A stretch of 64,000 nt of DNA from Streptomyces wuyuanensis (GTDB lineage Bacteria; Actinomycetota; Actinomycetes; Streptomycetales; Streptomycetaceae). The notes under the pieces were generated by a model. The model made no database searches and was not told where the DNA came from. It worked only from the letters and a program-made list of their open reading frames with translations. Shown here piece after piece: positions 7,904 to 16,178 of this stretch; position 1 is the stretch's first letter, and the number at the start of each line of letters is the position of its first letter. The stretch spans positions 1 through 64,000 of the forward strand of contig NZ_FNHI01000020.1 in NCBI RefSeq assembly GCF_900103455.1, read 5' to 3'. The position numbers and the translations under genes are program-made.

Positions 7904-8920
7904 GTGGCCACTCAGACCTCGACTGCGGCGGCCGGTGGACAGCCCGCCGAAGAGCCGGCCGGCCCTGTCCGACCCGCCCGCGGGCGCCGGCAGCGACGAC
8001 CGGACGGCCGGCGGAGCACACTGCTCCACCGCCTGGACGTGCGCGGGGCGCCCTACGCCTTCATCGTCCCCTTCTTCGCCGTCTTCGCCGCCTTCAGCTT
8101 CTACCCGCTCATCTACACGGCCTGGATCTCGCTGCACCGCGTCGAGCTTTCCTCCTTGGACCTCATGGAGTGGGTGGCCTTCGACAACTACGCCGCCCTG
8201 TTGCAGGACGAGCGCTTCTGGAACGCCCTGTCCAACACCATCACGATCGGTGTGCTCTCCACCGTGCCGCAGCTGCTCATGGCGCTCGGACTGGCGCACC
8301 TCCTGAACTACCGGCTTCGCGGATCGACGTTCTTCCGGGTGGCCGCACTGACGCCGTACGCGACGTCGGTAGGTGCCGCGGCGCTGGTCTTCACGATGCT
8401 CTTCGAGCGCGACTTCGGCATGATCAACTGGACGCTGAGCCTGGTCGGCGTCGACAACGTCGACTGGGAGGGCAACAAGTGGGCGGCCCAGATCGCGATC
8501 TCCACGATCGTCATCTGGCGCTGGACCGGCTACAACGCCCTGCTGTACCTCGCCGCGATGCAGGCGATCCCGCGCGACCGCTACGAAGCGGCCGCGATCG
8601 ACGGGGCCTCGCGCTGGCAGCAGTTCCTGAAGGTCACCATCCCGGGCATCCGGCCCACGATCATCTTCACGATCGTGCTCTCGACGATCGGCTCCACGCA
8701 GCTCTTCGGCGAGCCCCTGATCTTCGGCCAGGGACCGAACGGCATCACCGGCGGAGCGGACAACCAGTACCAGACCCTCGGACTGCTGCTGTACGAGGAG
8801 GGCTGGAAGAACTACCAGATGGGCCGGGCGGCCACGGTGGCCTGGGCGATGTTCCTGCTGCTCATCCTCGTCTTCGCCCTCCAGCGTCTGCTCAAGCGGC
8901 GCTCGTCGCGCTCGTCCTGA
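7904..8920 (+). CDS. cebF: Sugar ABC transporter permease, CebF-like
   Basis: 338 residues from GTG 7904 (AAGGA upstream). The N-terminus is a long Arg/Pro-rich cytoplasmic stretch, followed by six transmembrane segments of the MalF/BPD_transp_1 type. The EAA loop that contacts the ATPase reads EAAAIDGAS near residue 228. It lies 98 nt after cebE and 16 nt before cebG, so the three should be co-transcribed. It would form the membrane channel with CebG. Confidence 0.87.
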   Translation: MATQTSTAAAGGQPAEEPAGPVRPARGRRQRRPDGRRSTLLHRLDVRGAPYAFIVPFFAVFAAFSFYPLIYTAWISLHRVELSSLDLMEWVAFDNYAALLQDERFWNALSNTITIGVLSTVPQLLMALGLAHLLNYRLRGSTFFRVAALTPYATSVGAAALVFTMLFERDFGMINWTLSLVGVDNVDWEGNKWAAQIAISTIVIWRWTGYNALLYLAAMQAIPRDRYEAAAIDGASRWQQFLKVTIPGIRPTIIFTIVLSTIGSTQLFGEPLIFGQGPNGITGGADNQYQTLGLLLYEEGWKNYQMGRAATVAWAMFLLLILVFALQRLLKRRSSRSS

Positions 8921-8936
8921 CCAGGAGATGGACACC

Positions 8937-9851
8937 ATGACCACCGACACTCTCCAGGCCCGCCCGGACGTGCCGCAGGACTCGCCCAAGGGACGCCGCC
9001 GTCTCCGGCTGCCCGCGGCGGTCCGCGCCGGCCGCCAGCACCACGCAGGCCCCGCCACGTACGTGCTGCTCACCGTCGCGGCGGTGCTCTCGCTCTTCCC
9101 GCTGTACTGGACGATGGTGGCGGCCTCGACCGACAACACGCGCGTCACCCAGACCCCGCCGCCGTTCCTGCCCGGTCCGCATCTCTTCGAGAACCTCGGA
9201 AAGGCCTGGCAGGACGCGGCGCTGGGCAAGGCCATGGTGAACAGCCTGATCGTGGCCGGCACCATCGCCGTGTCCACCGTCCTGTTCGCCACGCTCGCCG
9301 GCTTCGCCTTCGCCAAGCTGCGCTTCAAGGGCCGCAACATCCTGCTCACGCTGGTCATCGGGACGATGATGGTGCCGCCGCAGCTCGCGGTCGTGCCCCT
9401 GTTCATGATGATGACCGAACTGGGCTGGGGCCAGAAGCTCCCCGCCGTCATCTTCCCGACACTGGTGAGCGCGGTCGGCGTCTTCTTCATGCGCCAGTAC
9501 CTGGCCGACGCGCTGCCCGACGAACTCGTCGAGGCCGGCCGTGTGGACGGCGCGCACTCGCTCCGCATCTTCTGGAGCATCGTCCTGCCGGTCGCCCGGC
9601 CCGCGATGGCGGTCCTGTTCATGATCACGTTCGTGCACGCCTGGAACGACTTCTTCTGGCCGTTCATCGTGCTCGACATGAGCAACCCGACGGTCCCCGT
9701 CGCCCTCACCCAACTCAGCGCAGGCTATGTCCGCGACCAGTCGCTGATCATGGCCGGCGCCCTGCTCGGCACCCTCCCCCTGCTGGCGATGTTCGTCGTC
9801 TTCGGCCGTCAGATCGTCGGCGGCATCATGCAGGGAGCGGTCAAGGGATAG
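8937..9851 (+). CDS. cebG: Sugar ABC transporter permease, CebG-like
   Basis: 304 residues, MalG-type permease with six transmembrane segments. The EAA loop EAGRVDGAHS lies near residue 198 and the C-terminus is typical (VVFGRQIVGGIMQGAVKG). ATG 8937 is chosen over ATG 8928 because AGGAG at 8923-8927 is correctly spaced only for the former. Partner of the preceding permease. The beta-glucosidase gene begins 75 nt downstream. Confidence 0.87.
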   Translation: MTTDTLQARPDVPQDSPKGRRRLRLPAAVRAGRQHHAGPATYVLLTVAAVLSLFPLYWTMVAASTDNTRVTQTPPPFLPGPHLFENLGKAWQDAALGKAMVNSLIVAGTIAVSTVLFATLAGFAFAKLRFKGRNILLTLVIGTMMVPPQLAVVPLFMMMTELGWGQKLPAVIFPTLVSAVGVFFMRQYLADALPDELVEAGRVDGAHSLRIFWSIVLPVARPAMAVLFMITFVHAWNDFFWPFIVLDMSNPTVPVALTQLSAGYVRDQSLIMAGALLGTLPLLAMFVVFGRQIVGGIMQGAVKG

Positions 9852-9926
9852 CGCACCGCAGCACCCTGTGCCACTCCTCTCCCCAACTACGCGTCACCCG
9901 TCGACCGCACTTCCGGAAGGACCCTC

Positions 9927-11387
9927 GTGGTAATCGCAGCAGGGCACGTCGTGCCCCAAGCCGAGGCCCCCGCCGCACTCACGTTCCCCTCGTCGTTCAC
10001 CTGGGGCACCGCCACCGCCGCCTACCAGATCGAGGGCGCCGCCACCCTGGACGGGCGCACCCCCTCCATCTGGGACACCTACTCCCGCACTCCGGGCAGG
10101 GTCCGCAACGGCGACACCGGCGACGTCGCGACCGACCACTACCACCGCTGGCGCGAGGACGTCGCGATCATGGCGGACCTCGGCGTGGGCGCGTACCGCT
10201 TCTCCCTCGCCTGGCCCCGCATCCAGCCGACCGGCCGCGGCCCGAGCGTGCAGAAGGGACTGGACTTCTACCGCAGGCTCACGGACGAACTGCTGGAGAA
10301 GAACATCCAGCCCGTGGCGACCCTCTACCACTGGGACCTGCCGCAGGAGCTCGAGGACGCGGGCGGCTGGCCCGAGCGCGCGACCGCGGAGCGCTTCGCC
10401 GAGTACGCGGGTCTGGCGGCCGAGGCGCTCGGCGACCGGGTGCGGACCTGGATCACGCTCAACGAGCCCTGGTGCAGCGCCTTCCTGGGCTACGCCTCCG
10501 GGGTGCACGCGCCCGGGCGCACCGACCCCGTGGCCGCTCTGCGCGCGGCGCACCACCTCAACCTCGGCCACGGCAAGGCGGTCCAGGCGCTCCGCGCGAA
10601 CCTCCCGGCCGACGCGCAGGTCTCCGTCACCCTCAACATCCACCATGTGAGGCCGCGTTCCGGTGCGGAGGAGGACGTCGACGCCGCGCGCCGGATCGAC
10701 GCCCTCGCCAATCGCGTCTTCACCGGACCGATGCTCCAGGGCGCGTACCCGGAGGACCTGCTGCGGGACACCGCGTCCCTGACGGACTGGTCCTTCGTCA
10801 AGGACGGCGACCTCGAGGAGATCGCGCAGCCGCTCGACTTCCTGGGCGTCAACTACTACACCCCGACCCTCGTTTCGGGGGGTGCCGCCGAGACGAGCCA
10901 CGGGTCGGACGGCCACGGCAACAGCGCACACAGCCCCTGGCCGGGCGCGGACGGCGTGTCCTTCCACCTGCCTCCGGGCTCGACCACGGCGATGGGCTGG
11001 GCCGTCGACCCCACCGGCCTGTACGACCTGCTCGTGCGGCTCAAGGACGACTTCCCCAGGCTGCCCCTCATGATCACCGAGAACGGCGCCGCCTTCGACG
11101 ACTACGTGAACCCGGAGGGCGAGGTGAACGATCCCGACCGGATCGCCTACCTCCAGGGCCACCTCGCGGCCGTGCACCGTGCGATCGAGGCGGGCGCCGA
11201 CGTCCGCGGCTACTTCCTGTGGTCCCTGCTCGACAACTTCGAATGGGGCTACGGGTACAGCAAGCGCTTCGGCGCGGTCTACGTCGACTACCCCACCGGC
11301 AAGCGCATCCCCAAGGCCAGCGCCCGCTGGTACGGCGGCGTCGCACGCACGGGCCTGCTGCCCGCGCCGGACTCCGACCAGGGCTGA
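9927..11387 (+). CDS. bglC: GH1 beta-glucosidase, BglC-like
   Basis: 486 residues, a full-length glycoside hydrolase family 1 enzyme without signal peptide. It has the N-terminal FTWGTATAAYQIEGA signature, acid/base Glu in TLNEP near residue 179 and nucleophile Glu in ITENG near residue 384. A YFLWSLLDNFEW substrate-site motif lies near the C-terminus. It should hydrolyse imported cellobiose or other beta-glucosides to glucose in the cytoplasm. GTG 9927 follows GGAAGG. Last gene of the LacI-controlled operon, with a strong hairpin immediately after the stop. Confidence 0.93.
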   Translation: MVIAAGHVVPQAEAPAALTFPSSFTWGTATAAYQIEGAATLDGRTPSIWDTYSRTPGRVRNGDTGDVATDHYHRWREDVAIMADLGVGAYRFSLAWPRIQPTGRGPSVQKGLDFYRRLTDELLEKNIQPVATLYHWDLPQELEDAGGWPERATAERFAEYAGLAAEALGDRVRTWITLNEPWCSAFLGYASGVHAPGRTDPVAALRAAHHLNLGHGKAVQALRANLPADAQVSVTLNIHHVRPRSGAEEDVDAARRIDALANRVFTGPMLQGAYPEDLLRDTASLTDWSFVKDGDLEEIAQPLDFLGVNYYTPTLVSGGAAETSHGSDGHGNSAHSPWPGADGVSFHLPPGSTTAMGWAVDPTGLYDLLVRLKDDFPRLPLMITENGAAFDDYVNPEGEVNDPDRIAYLQGHLAAVHRAIEAGADVRGYFLWSLLDNFEWGYGYSKRFGAVYVDYPTGKRIPKASARWYGGVARTGLLPAPDSDQG

Positions 11388-11390
11388 ACG

Positions 11391-11445
11391 ACGGCCGATG
11401 GGCCGGCGAGCGGTGTGGCACCGCGCTCGCCGGCCCATCGGCCGT
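11391..11445. terminator. Strong hairpin after bglC
   Basis: A perfect 22-bp stem (11391-11412 with 11424-11445) around an 11-nt loop begins 3 nt after the bglC stop; probable end of the operon transcript. Confidence 0.8.
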
Positions 11446-11488
11446 TCCCTCCGTGCCGGCCGCACCGTCCCCGGGTCCGGGGACGCCA

Positions 11489-11519
11489 GAGCACGGCCGG
11501 CCCAACGCCGGCCGTGCTC
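11489..11519. terminator. Hairpin at 3' end of the oxidoreductase gene
   Basis: A perfect 13-bp stem (GAGCACGGCCGGC and complement) with a 5-nt loop, 8 nt beyond the stop of the minus-strand oxidoreductase gene. With the bglC hairpin it separates two convergent units. Confidence 0.7.
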
Positions 11520-11527
11520 CCGTGCGT

Positions 11528-12517
11528 TCACTCGCCGGGGTAGCGGACTCCGACGAGTGCGCGGACCTTGTCGAGCGTGCTCATGATGTCCAGGCTGCCC
11601 CGGAGCGGAACCAGCGCGGACTCGGTCCGCTTCTCCCGCAGGCACCTCATGACTTCCAGGGCCTGGTGGGCGTAGCCGTTGCCCTGCTGCGGCTCCGCCT
11701 CGACGACCTGCGGCTCGCGCCCGTCGCGGTGGAGCACGAACCTCCGGGGGTTGTAGAAGTCCGCCGGGAACTCGACGCGGCCCGCGGTGCCGTACACGAC
11801 GGCCCCGGTCGCGCTGCCGAACGCGAGAGAGCAGGACAGTACGGCGACGGCCCCGCTGTCGTACCCCAGCACCATCGCGGTGGTCTCGTCCACACCGCTG
11901 TCGTTCAGGTGCGCCCAGGCCGAGACGTGGTCCGGAGCGCCGAGGAAGTGATGGGCGAACGAGACCGGATACGTGCCGAGGTCGAGCAGTGCGCCGCCGC
12001 CGGCGGCGGGGTCGCGCAGCCTGCTTCCGGGGACTTCCGGGACCCGCGCGGAGAAGTCGGCGTGCACGGAGGTGACGTCGCCGATCAGTCCGTCGCCGAT
12101 CAGCTCCCGGGCGCGCCGGACCAGCGGGTTGACGAAGGTCCACATGCCCTCCATCAGGAAGAGCGAGCGGTCCTCCGCGGTGGCGATCATCGACGCGGTC
12201 TGGGAGCGGTTGAGCGCGAACGGCTTCTCGCACAGCACGGCCTTGCCGCCTTCGAGGCAGACGGTGGCGGCGGCGAGATGGTGGGCGTGCGGTGTGGCGA
12301 CGTAGACGACGTCGACGTCCGGATCGTCCGCGAGGTCCTGCCAGTCGCCGTACGCGCGGGGGATCGAGAACCGGTCGGTGAAGACCTGCGCGGCCTGCCG
12401 GGAACGGGAGCCGACGGCGACGACGTCCGCTCCGGGAATCGTGCGGAGGTCCTCGGTGAAGGCCGCGGCCATCGGGCCGGTCGCGAGGATTCCCCAGCGT
12501 ATGGAGCGGTCGTGCAC
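11528..12517 (-). CDS. Gfo/Idh/MocA family oxidoreductase
   Basis: 329 residues from GTG 12517, preceded by GGAGGA at ideal spacing. The N-terminal Rossmann fold (WGILATGPMAAAF) binds NAD(P). The family EKP motif reads CEKPFAL around residues 96-102, followed by a C-terminal alpha/beta dimerisation domain. These enzymes oxidise or reduce sugars and sugar derivatives; the substrate here is unknown. A copy of the same LacI operator found before cebE lies 25 bp upstream of the start, so the gene is probably in the same regulon and linked to beta-glucoside metabolism. Confidence 0.88.
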   Translation of the reverse strand: MHDRSIRWGILATGPMAAAFTEDLRTIPGADVVAVGSRSRQAAQVFTDRFSIPRAYGDWQDLADDPDVDVVYVATPHAHHLAAATVCLEGGKAVLCEKPFALNRSQTASMIATAEDRSLFLMEGMWTFVNPLVRRARELIGDGLIGDVTSVHADFSARVPEVPGSRLRDPAAGGGALLDLGTYPVSFAHHFLGAPDHVSAWAHLNDSGVDETTAMVLGYDSGAVAVLSCSLAFGSATGAVVYGTAGRVEFPADFYNPRRFVLHRDGREPQVVEAEPQQGNGYAHQALEVMRCLREKRTESALVPLRGSLDIMSTLDKVRALVGVRYPGE

Positions 12518-12541
12518 GTGCGTTCCTCCTGTGGCGGCGGG

Positions 12542-12555
12542 TGGGAACGTTCCCA
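12542..12555. promoter_or_regulatory. LacI/CebR-type operator 3
   Basis: Third exact copy of TGGGAACGTTCCCA, extended by flanking complementary bases to a perfect 28-bp palindrome (12535-12562). It lies just upstream of the oxidoreductase gene. Confidence 0.85.
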
Positions 12556-12814
12556 CCCGCCGGCAAGGCTCACGCGCGGCGCCGCCCGTTGTCAAGGGAC
12601 CTTCGGCCGGTACGGCTTCGGGGCGGGCGGTGCCGCGGGCCCGGTGACCGCCCGCCGCGGCACGAGGTCGCCCGGACCCGCTACGCGGCTCCTCCGGGCG
12701 CGGCCGCCGTGGTGGGGGCCGGGGCGCCGAGCCGGTCACGGGGCGGGGCGGACGCTGCCGCCCCGCCGACCCGACCGGGTGCGATGCCTCGGCCCCACCC
12801 GCGATCTCGGCCCG

Positions 12815-13528
12815 TCAGCTGGCGCGGGAGCGGCGCCGGAGCAGATACGCCGCCGCGGCGACCACGACCAGGGCGGTCGCGCCGAGAGCGGTCCAGCCCC
12901 CGGCGGAGAGGCCGCCGCTCTCCACCGCCGCACCCGTCGCGGTCGAGTTCGACGGGGACGGCGCGGGTGCGGGGCGCGCCGGCGCGCTCGGCGTCGGCGA
13001 GGCGGTGGGGGTGGGGCTCTTCACGGTGGCGCCGGGCGCGGCCTTCTCGAGCTTCAGCACGGGGGCGGAGTTGCCGTGACCGTGTCCGTCCGAGGCGCCG
13101 AGTTCGATCCAGCGGTCGACGCGCCCGTCGCCGTAGCCCTGCAGCGTCTTGAACACGAGTTCCTTGGCGTCGGGCAACTGCCTGACGCGCACGGAGTACT
13201 CGGCGTCCTCCCCGACGGCGACGGCGGGCCCCTTGACGGTGTAACCGTCGGCCGTGGCGCCGAAGGTCCAGCCCTTGGGGCCGTCCGCGTACGTCACGTC
13301 GGCCGGGACGATTCCCTCGGGGAGGACGACGCGCAGGGAGGTGATCCCGGCCTTGTCGGACTCCGACTCGGCGTTGAAGGTGAGCGTGACGTTCTCGGCG
13401 AGTGCCTGTGCCTTGTCGGCTTCGACTTCGACGTGCGCGGCCGCGGGGCCGGCGCTCAGCAGCACGGCTCCGGCCGCGGCGGCGAGGCAGAGGCACGTGC
13501 GGCGGATGCTCGCGGGGGTACGGGTCAT
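12815..13528 (-). CDS. YcnI-family (DUF1775) copper-associated surface protein
   Basis: 237 residues. A signal peptide ends near residue 31 (PAAAHVEV), placing His at or near the mature N-terminus, where YcnI proteins bind copper. The DUF1775 domain spans about residues 32-165. A Pro/Thr/Ser-rich linker and a C-terminal transmembrane helix with an RRRSR stop-transfer tail (about 207-237) follow. It overlaps the stop of the upstream membrane protein by 4 nt (ATGA), so the two are translationally coupled. The family is usually associated with copper acquisition or homeostasis; the exact role is unproven. Confidence 0.9.
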   Translation of the reverse strand: MTRTPASIRRTCLCLAAAAGAVLLSAGPAAAHVEVEADKAQALAENVTLTFNAESESDKAGITSLRVVLPEGIVPADVTYADGPKGWTFGATADGYTVKGPAVAVGEDAEYSVRVRQLPDAKELVFKTLQGYGDGRVDRWIELGASDGHGHGNSAPVLKLEKAAPGATVKSPTPTASPTPSAPARPAPAPSPSNSTATGAAVESGGLSAGGWTALGATALVVVAAAAYLLRRRSRAS

Positions 13529-14226
13529 GGCGTCTCCGGATCGTGGTGGGTGGGCCCGGCCGGCTCGAGGGCCGGCTCTCGGGCGGGGAGCGGGGTCCGC
13601 ACCCCCGCCGGCGGACCCCGCCGCACCACCACTTCGGTGAGCAGACTTCCGGCCTGAGCCCGTCGTTCCGTCCGCCTCGGCGGGTACGGCGCGGCACGCG
13701 GGCGCACGGGCGCGGGAGGGGCCGACAGCAGTGACCACACCGCGTGGATCGGCTTCCGCACCCGGGCGAGCACCGCAGCCATGGCATGCGGAGGCGACCA
13801 GCAGGCCGCGTCCGCCCCGTGGAGGAGGACGGCGACGAGCACCGCCGCGAGGGCGTGCGCCACCGTCGTCGCCGAGGGGCCGAGGAGGACTTCCTGCCCT
13901 GGGCCGTGGGCGCCGGCGGTTCCGCCCGGATGGCCGTGGAGCGATGGCCCGGTCGTGCCGGAGCCGGTGCGCATGAACCACTCGTGCAGGGCGGCCTGGG
14001 CCGCGGCGTTGACCGCTATGGCGTGCGACAGGCGTCGTGGCCGCCGTGCCTGCGCCAGCCCCACGGCGAAGAGCACGGCCGCCGCCGGACCGCTCGCCGC
14101 CCAGTCGGCCGGCTCCCGGGCCGCGAGATGGTGGGCGGTGAGCCCGAGCACGCCGCCCACGAGGGCGAACACGGCCGCCCGCACGACGGGCAGTGGTGGA
14201 CGCGCGTCCCTGTGCGGCGAGTGCAT
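13525..14226 (-). CDS. Integral membrane protein, probably copper-linked
   Basis: 233 residues from the chosen ATG 14226; in-frame ATGs at 14247 and 14271 are possible. Three to four hydrophobic segments (VVRAAVFALVGGVLGLTAHH, then AVLFAVGLAQ, then VAHALAAVLVAVLL) are separated by a His/Gly-rich loop (LHGHPGGTAGAHGPG). A long Arg/Pro-rich C-terminus follows. A protein of the same layout is encoded at 28.6 kb next to a copper ATPase operon, and this gene is coupled to YcnI by a 4-nt overlap. Function unknown; a role in copper handling is inferred from neighbours only. The start is uncertain because no clear ribosome site exists. Confidence 0.7.
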   Translation of the reverse strand: MHSPHRDARPPLPVVRAAVFALVGGVLGLTAHHLAAREPADWAASGPAAAVLFAVGLAQARRPRRLSHAIAVNAAAQAALHEWFMRTGSGTTGPSLHGHPGGTAGAHGPGQEVLLGPSATTVAHALAAVLVAVLLHGADAACWSPPHAMAAVLARVRKPIHAVWSLLSAPPAPVRPRAAPYPPRRTERRAQAGSLLTEVVVRRGPPAGVRTPLPAREPALEPAGPTHHDPETP

Positions 14227-14240
14227 GGCCCGCTCATCAT

Positions 14241-14272
14241 GAACCATCGTGCGGCCGGCCGCACGAACCATC
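14241..14272. promoter_or_regulatory. Palindrome flanked by direct repeats, upstream of the membrane protein/ycnI operon
   Basis: A perfect 20-bp palindrome (14247-14266, core GTGCGGCCGGCCGCAC) is flanked by two exact GAACCATC copies (14241-14248 and 14265-14272). It lies about 20 bp before the chosen start of the operon, so it is a candidate operator; it could also be coding if an upstream ATG is used. CCGGTTG is then repeated three times in tandem from about 14271. Confidence 0.45.
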
Positions 14273-14397
14273 CGGTTGCCGGTTGCCGGTTGCCGGTGGG
14301 TGGACCGGTGCCGCGCCCGGTCTCGGGACCGGCGTGAACCGCCTGGTGGTGGCGGCCTGTTCGACGTCCTCTTCCGCAACCGCCGGCCGTCGCCGGG

Positions 14398-15297
14398 TCA
14401 CCGCACGCGGGGCCCCGTGACGAAGCGGCCGTTCTCGTCGTGGGGCCAGGCGTTGGCGACACATCCGTGCAGCCCCTTGATCTGCTGCATCATCACGGGG
14501 GCCGGTCGGCCGGGGCCCGCGCAGGTCGTGTGCGTGTAGCCCAGGAAGTGCCCCATCTCATGGTTGATGATCAGCGCCCGGTAGTCGTGGATCGGGCCGT
14601 CGAAGGTGGGCGAGCCCTCGACCCATCGCCTGAGGTTCACCACCACCCCACCCGGGACCTCGCAGTTGTATTCGCCCTGGGTGTCCTGGCGGATGCCCGC
14701 CCAGCAGAGGTCGTCCGCCGTCCCCGGTGTCGCGATCGTCACCGTGAGGTCGTGGGGCTGTCCCGCACCCACCAACCGGAACGAGTAGGCCGGGTTGCGG
14801 ATCCAGCCCCTCGGGGCGGCCAGTATGTCGGCGATCTCGTCCGCCGCTCGGGCCGGCGAGATGTCGAGGCCGGTCTCGACCCTCACCACGTACCGGAGCG
14901 GACGTGGACCGTCGCCGACCTTCGCGCCGCCGGCCTGCGCCGTGACGAATGTGCCGGCGCCCTTCGAGGGGACGTCGATGCCGGTGGGTGTCGGCGTCGG
15001 TGTCGGGGTCGGCCTGGGCACGGGGGTGACGGGCGCCGCGCCTCGGGCTTCCGGCTCACCGCTCGACGCGTCGCCCCGCCCGCCGTCCAGGAGGAACGCA
15101 ACGGAGCCCAGCAGACCCGCCCCGACCAGCATGCCGACGAGATGTCCCCGGCCCCGGCGGCGAGGACGGCGCCGGCGGTGCGAGGACCGGTGACCGCCGC
15201 CGCCGCGGCGGGACGTCCGGGGCGGACGGCCACCGCGATGGGAGGCCACGGCTCTGCCGGTGGTCGATGCGTGTTCCCGCTGTCGTGCCGAGTGCAT
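14398..15297 (-). CDS. DUF3152 domain protein, predicted membrane-anchored zinc metallopeptidase
   Basis: 299 residues. A very basic N-terminal cytoplasmic stretch is followed by one transmembrane segment (about 53-72) and a Pro/Thr linker of PT repeats. The extracellular DUF3152 domain follows (about 105-299). The domain contains NHEMGHFLGYTH, which carries the HExxH zinc-binding core and a third His as in metzincin-like peptidases, plus several Cys. Catalysis has not been shown for the family as far as I know. ATG 15297 lacks a ribosome site, so the start may be downstream. It is divergent from the response-regulator gene. Confidence 0.8.
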   Translation of the reverse strand: MHSARQREHASTTGRAVASHRGGRPPRTSRRGGGGHRSSHRRRRPRRRGRGHLVGMLVGAGLLGSVAFLLDGGRGDASSGEPEARGAAPVTPVPRPTPTPTPTPTGIDVPSKGAGTFVTAQAGGAKVGDGPRPLRYVVRVETGLDISPARAADEIADILAAPRGWIRNPAYSFRLVGAGQPHDLTVTIATPGTADDLCWAGIRQDTQGEYNCEVPGGVVVNLRRWVEGSPTFDGPIHDYRALIINHEMGHFLGYTHTTCAGPGRPAPVMMQQIKGLHGCVANAWPHDENGRFVTGPRVR

Positions 15298-15476
15298 GGC
15301 AGCCCAAACTGGTCATCCCAGATGATCGCCATGAGTTCGAACAATCACGAACCGATAACGAGCGGTCCGCTCTTCGCTCGCGGGGGATACCGCCTCCGGC
15401 GGCGCGCCGATGTGACCCTTCTGTAACGGCTCCCGGTGGGGCACTTCCGCAGGTCGGCGGCCGAAGGCGATCTGCT

Positions 15477-15488
15477 TACACTGTCGAA
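15477..15488 (+). promoter_or_regulatory. Putative -10 of a leaderless promoter
   Basis: TACACT at 15477-15482 is followed by 6 nt and then the ATG of the response regulator, with no Shine-Dalgarno. The transcript would start at the initiation codon. Confidence 0.5.
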
Positions 15489-16178
15489 ATGCCACGAGTC
15501 CTTATTGTCGAAGACGACCCGGATGTCCGTAAGGCCGTCCAGTTGGGGCTGCGACACCAGGGACATGAAGTCCTCGCCGTCGGTACGGGTGAAGAGGGCC
15601 TGGAGCAGCTCCACCCCTTCCACCCGGACGTCGTCGTACTCGACCTCATGCTGCCCGGTGTCTCCGGCCTCGACGTGTGCCGGCGGATCCGGGACCGCGA
15701 CCAGGTGCCGATCATCATGGTCACCGCCAAGGGCGACGACATCGACGTGGTCGTGGGGCTGGAGGCCGGCGCGGACGACTACGTGGTCAAGCCCGTGCGG
15801 GCCCGGGTGCTCGACGCGCGAATACGGGCCGTGCTGCGCAGGCAGGACGCGTCGGTCTCCGACGCCGTCCGGCCCAGGGCGGAGTCGCACGGCGACCTGG
15901 TCATCGACCGGGCCGGGCTCGCGGTGACGAACCGCGGGGAACCCGTCGCGCTCGCCCCCTCGGAGCTTCGGCTGCTGCTGACCCTCTCCGCCTCGCCCGG
16001 CCAGGTCTTCAGCCGCCAGCAACTGCTGGAAGCGGTCTGGGAACACAGCTACTACGGCGACATACGGCTCGTGGACGCCTGCGTGAAGCGTCTGCGCGGC
16101 AAGCTGGACGAGCTGGGCGGGTCGCCCCGGCACATCCAGACCGTGCGCGGCTTCGGTTACCGCTTCGGTTCCGCGTGA
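15489..16178 (+). CDS. OmpR-family response regulator, AfsQ1-like
   Basis: 229 residues. Receiver domain with acidic pocket (EDD at 8-10), phospho-acceptor Asp52 in VVVLDLMLPG, Thr79 and Lys101. The C-terminal winged helix runs from about residue 130 and contains ELRLLLTLSASPGQVFSRQQLLEAVWE and RTVRGFGYR-type ends. The DIDVVVGLEAGADDYVVKPV stretch is close to AfsQ1/CseB-type regulators. It is followed by a histidine kinase (4-nt overlap) and a lipoprotein (4-nt overlap), the same order as afsQ1-afsQ2-afsQ3, but no sigQ-like gene is next to it. Most likely a paralogous system that senses an envelope signal and controls unknown targets. Confidence 0.9.
   Translation: MPRVLIVEDDPDVRKAVQLGLRHQGHEVLAVGTGEEGLEQLHPFHPDVVVLDLMLPGVSGLDVCRRIRDRDQVPIIMVTAKGDDIDVVVGLEAGADDYVVKPVRARVLDARIRAVLRRQDASVSDAVRPRAESHGDLVIDRAGLAVTNRGEPVALAPSELRLLLTLSASPGQVFSRQQLLEAVWEHSYYGDIRLVDACVKRLRGKLDELGGSPRHIQTVRGFGYRFGSA

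Noticed and set aside
10472..13657. A 1061-codon open frame on the plus strand overlapping bglC, the oxidoreductase and the YcnI gene
   Set aside because: It runs through three well-supported genes, is Arg/Pro-rich and has no recognisable domain; a GC-bias shadow frame.
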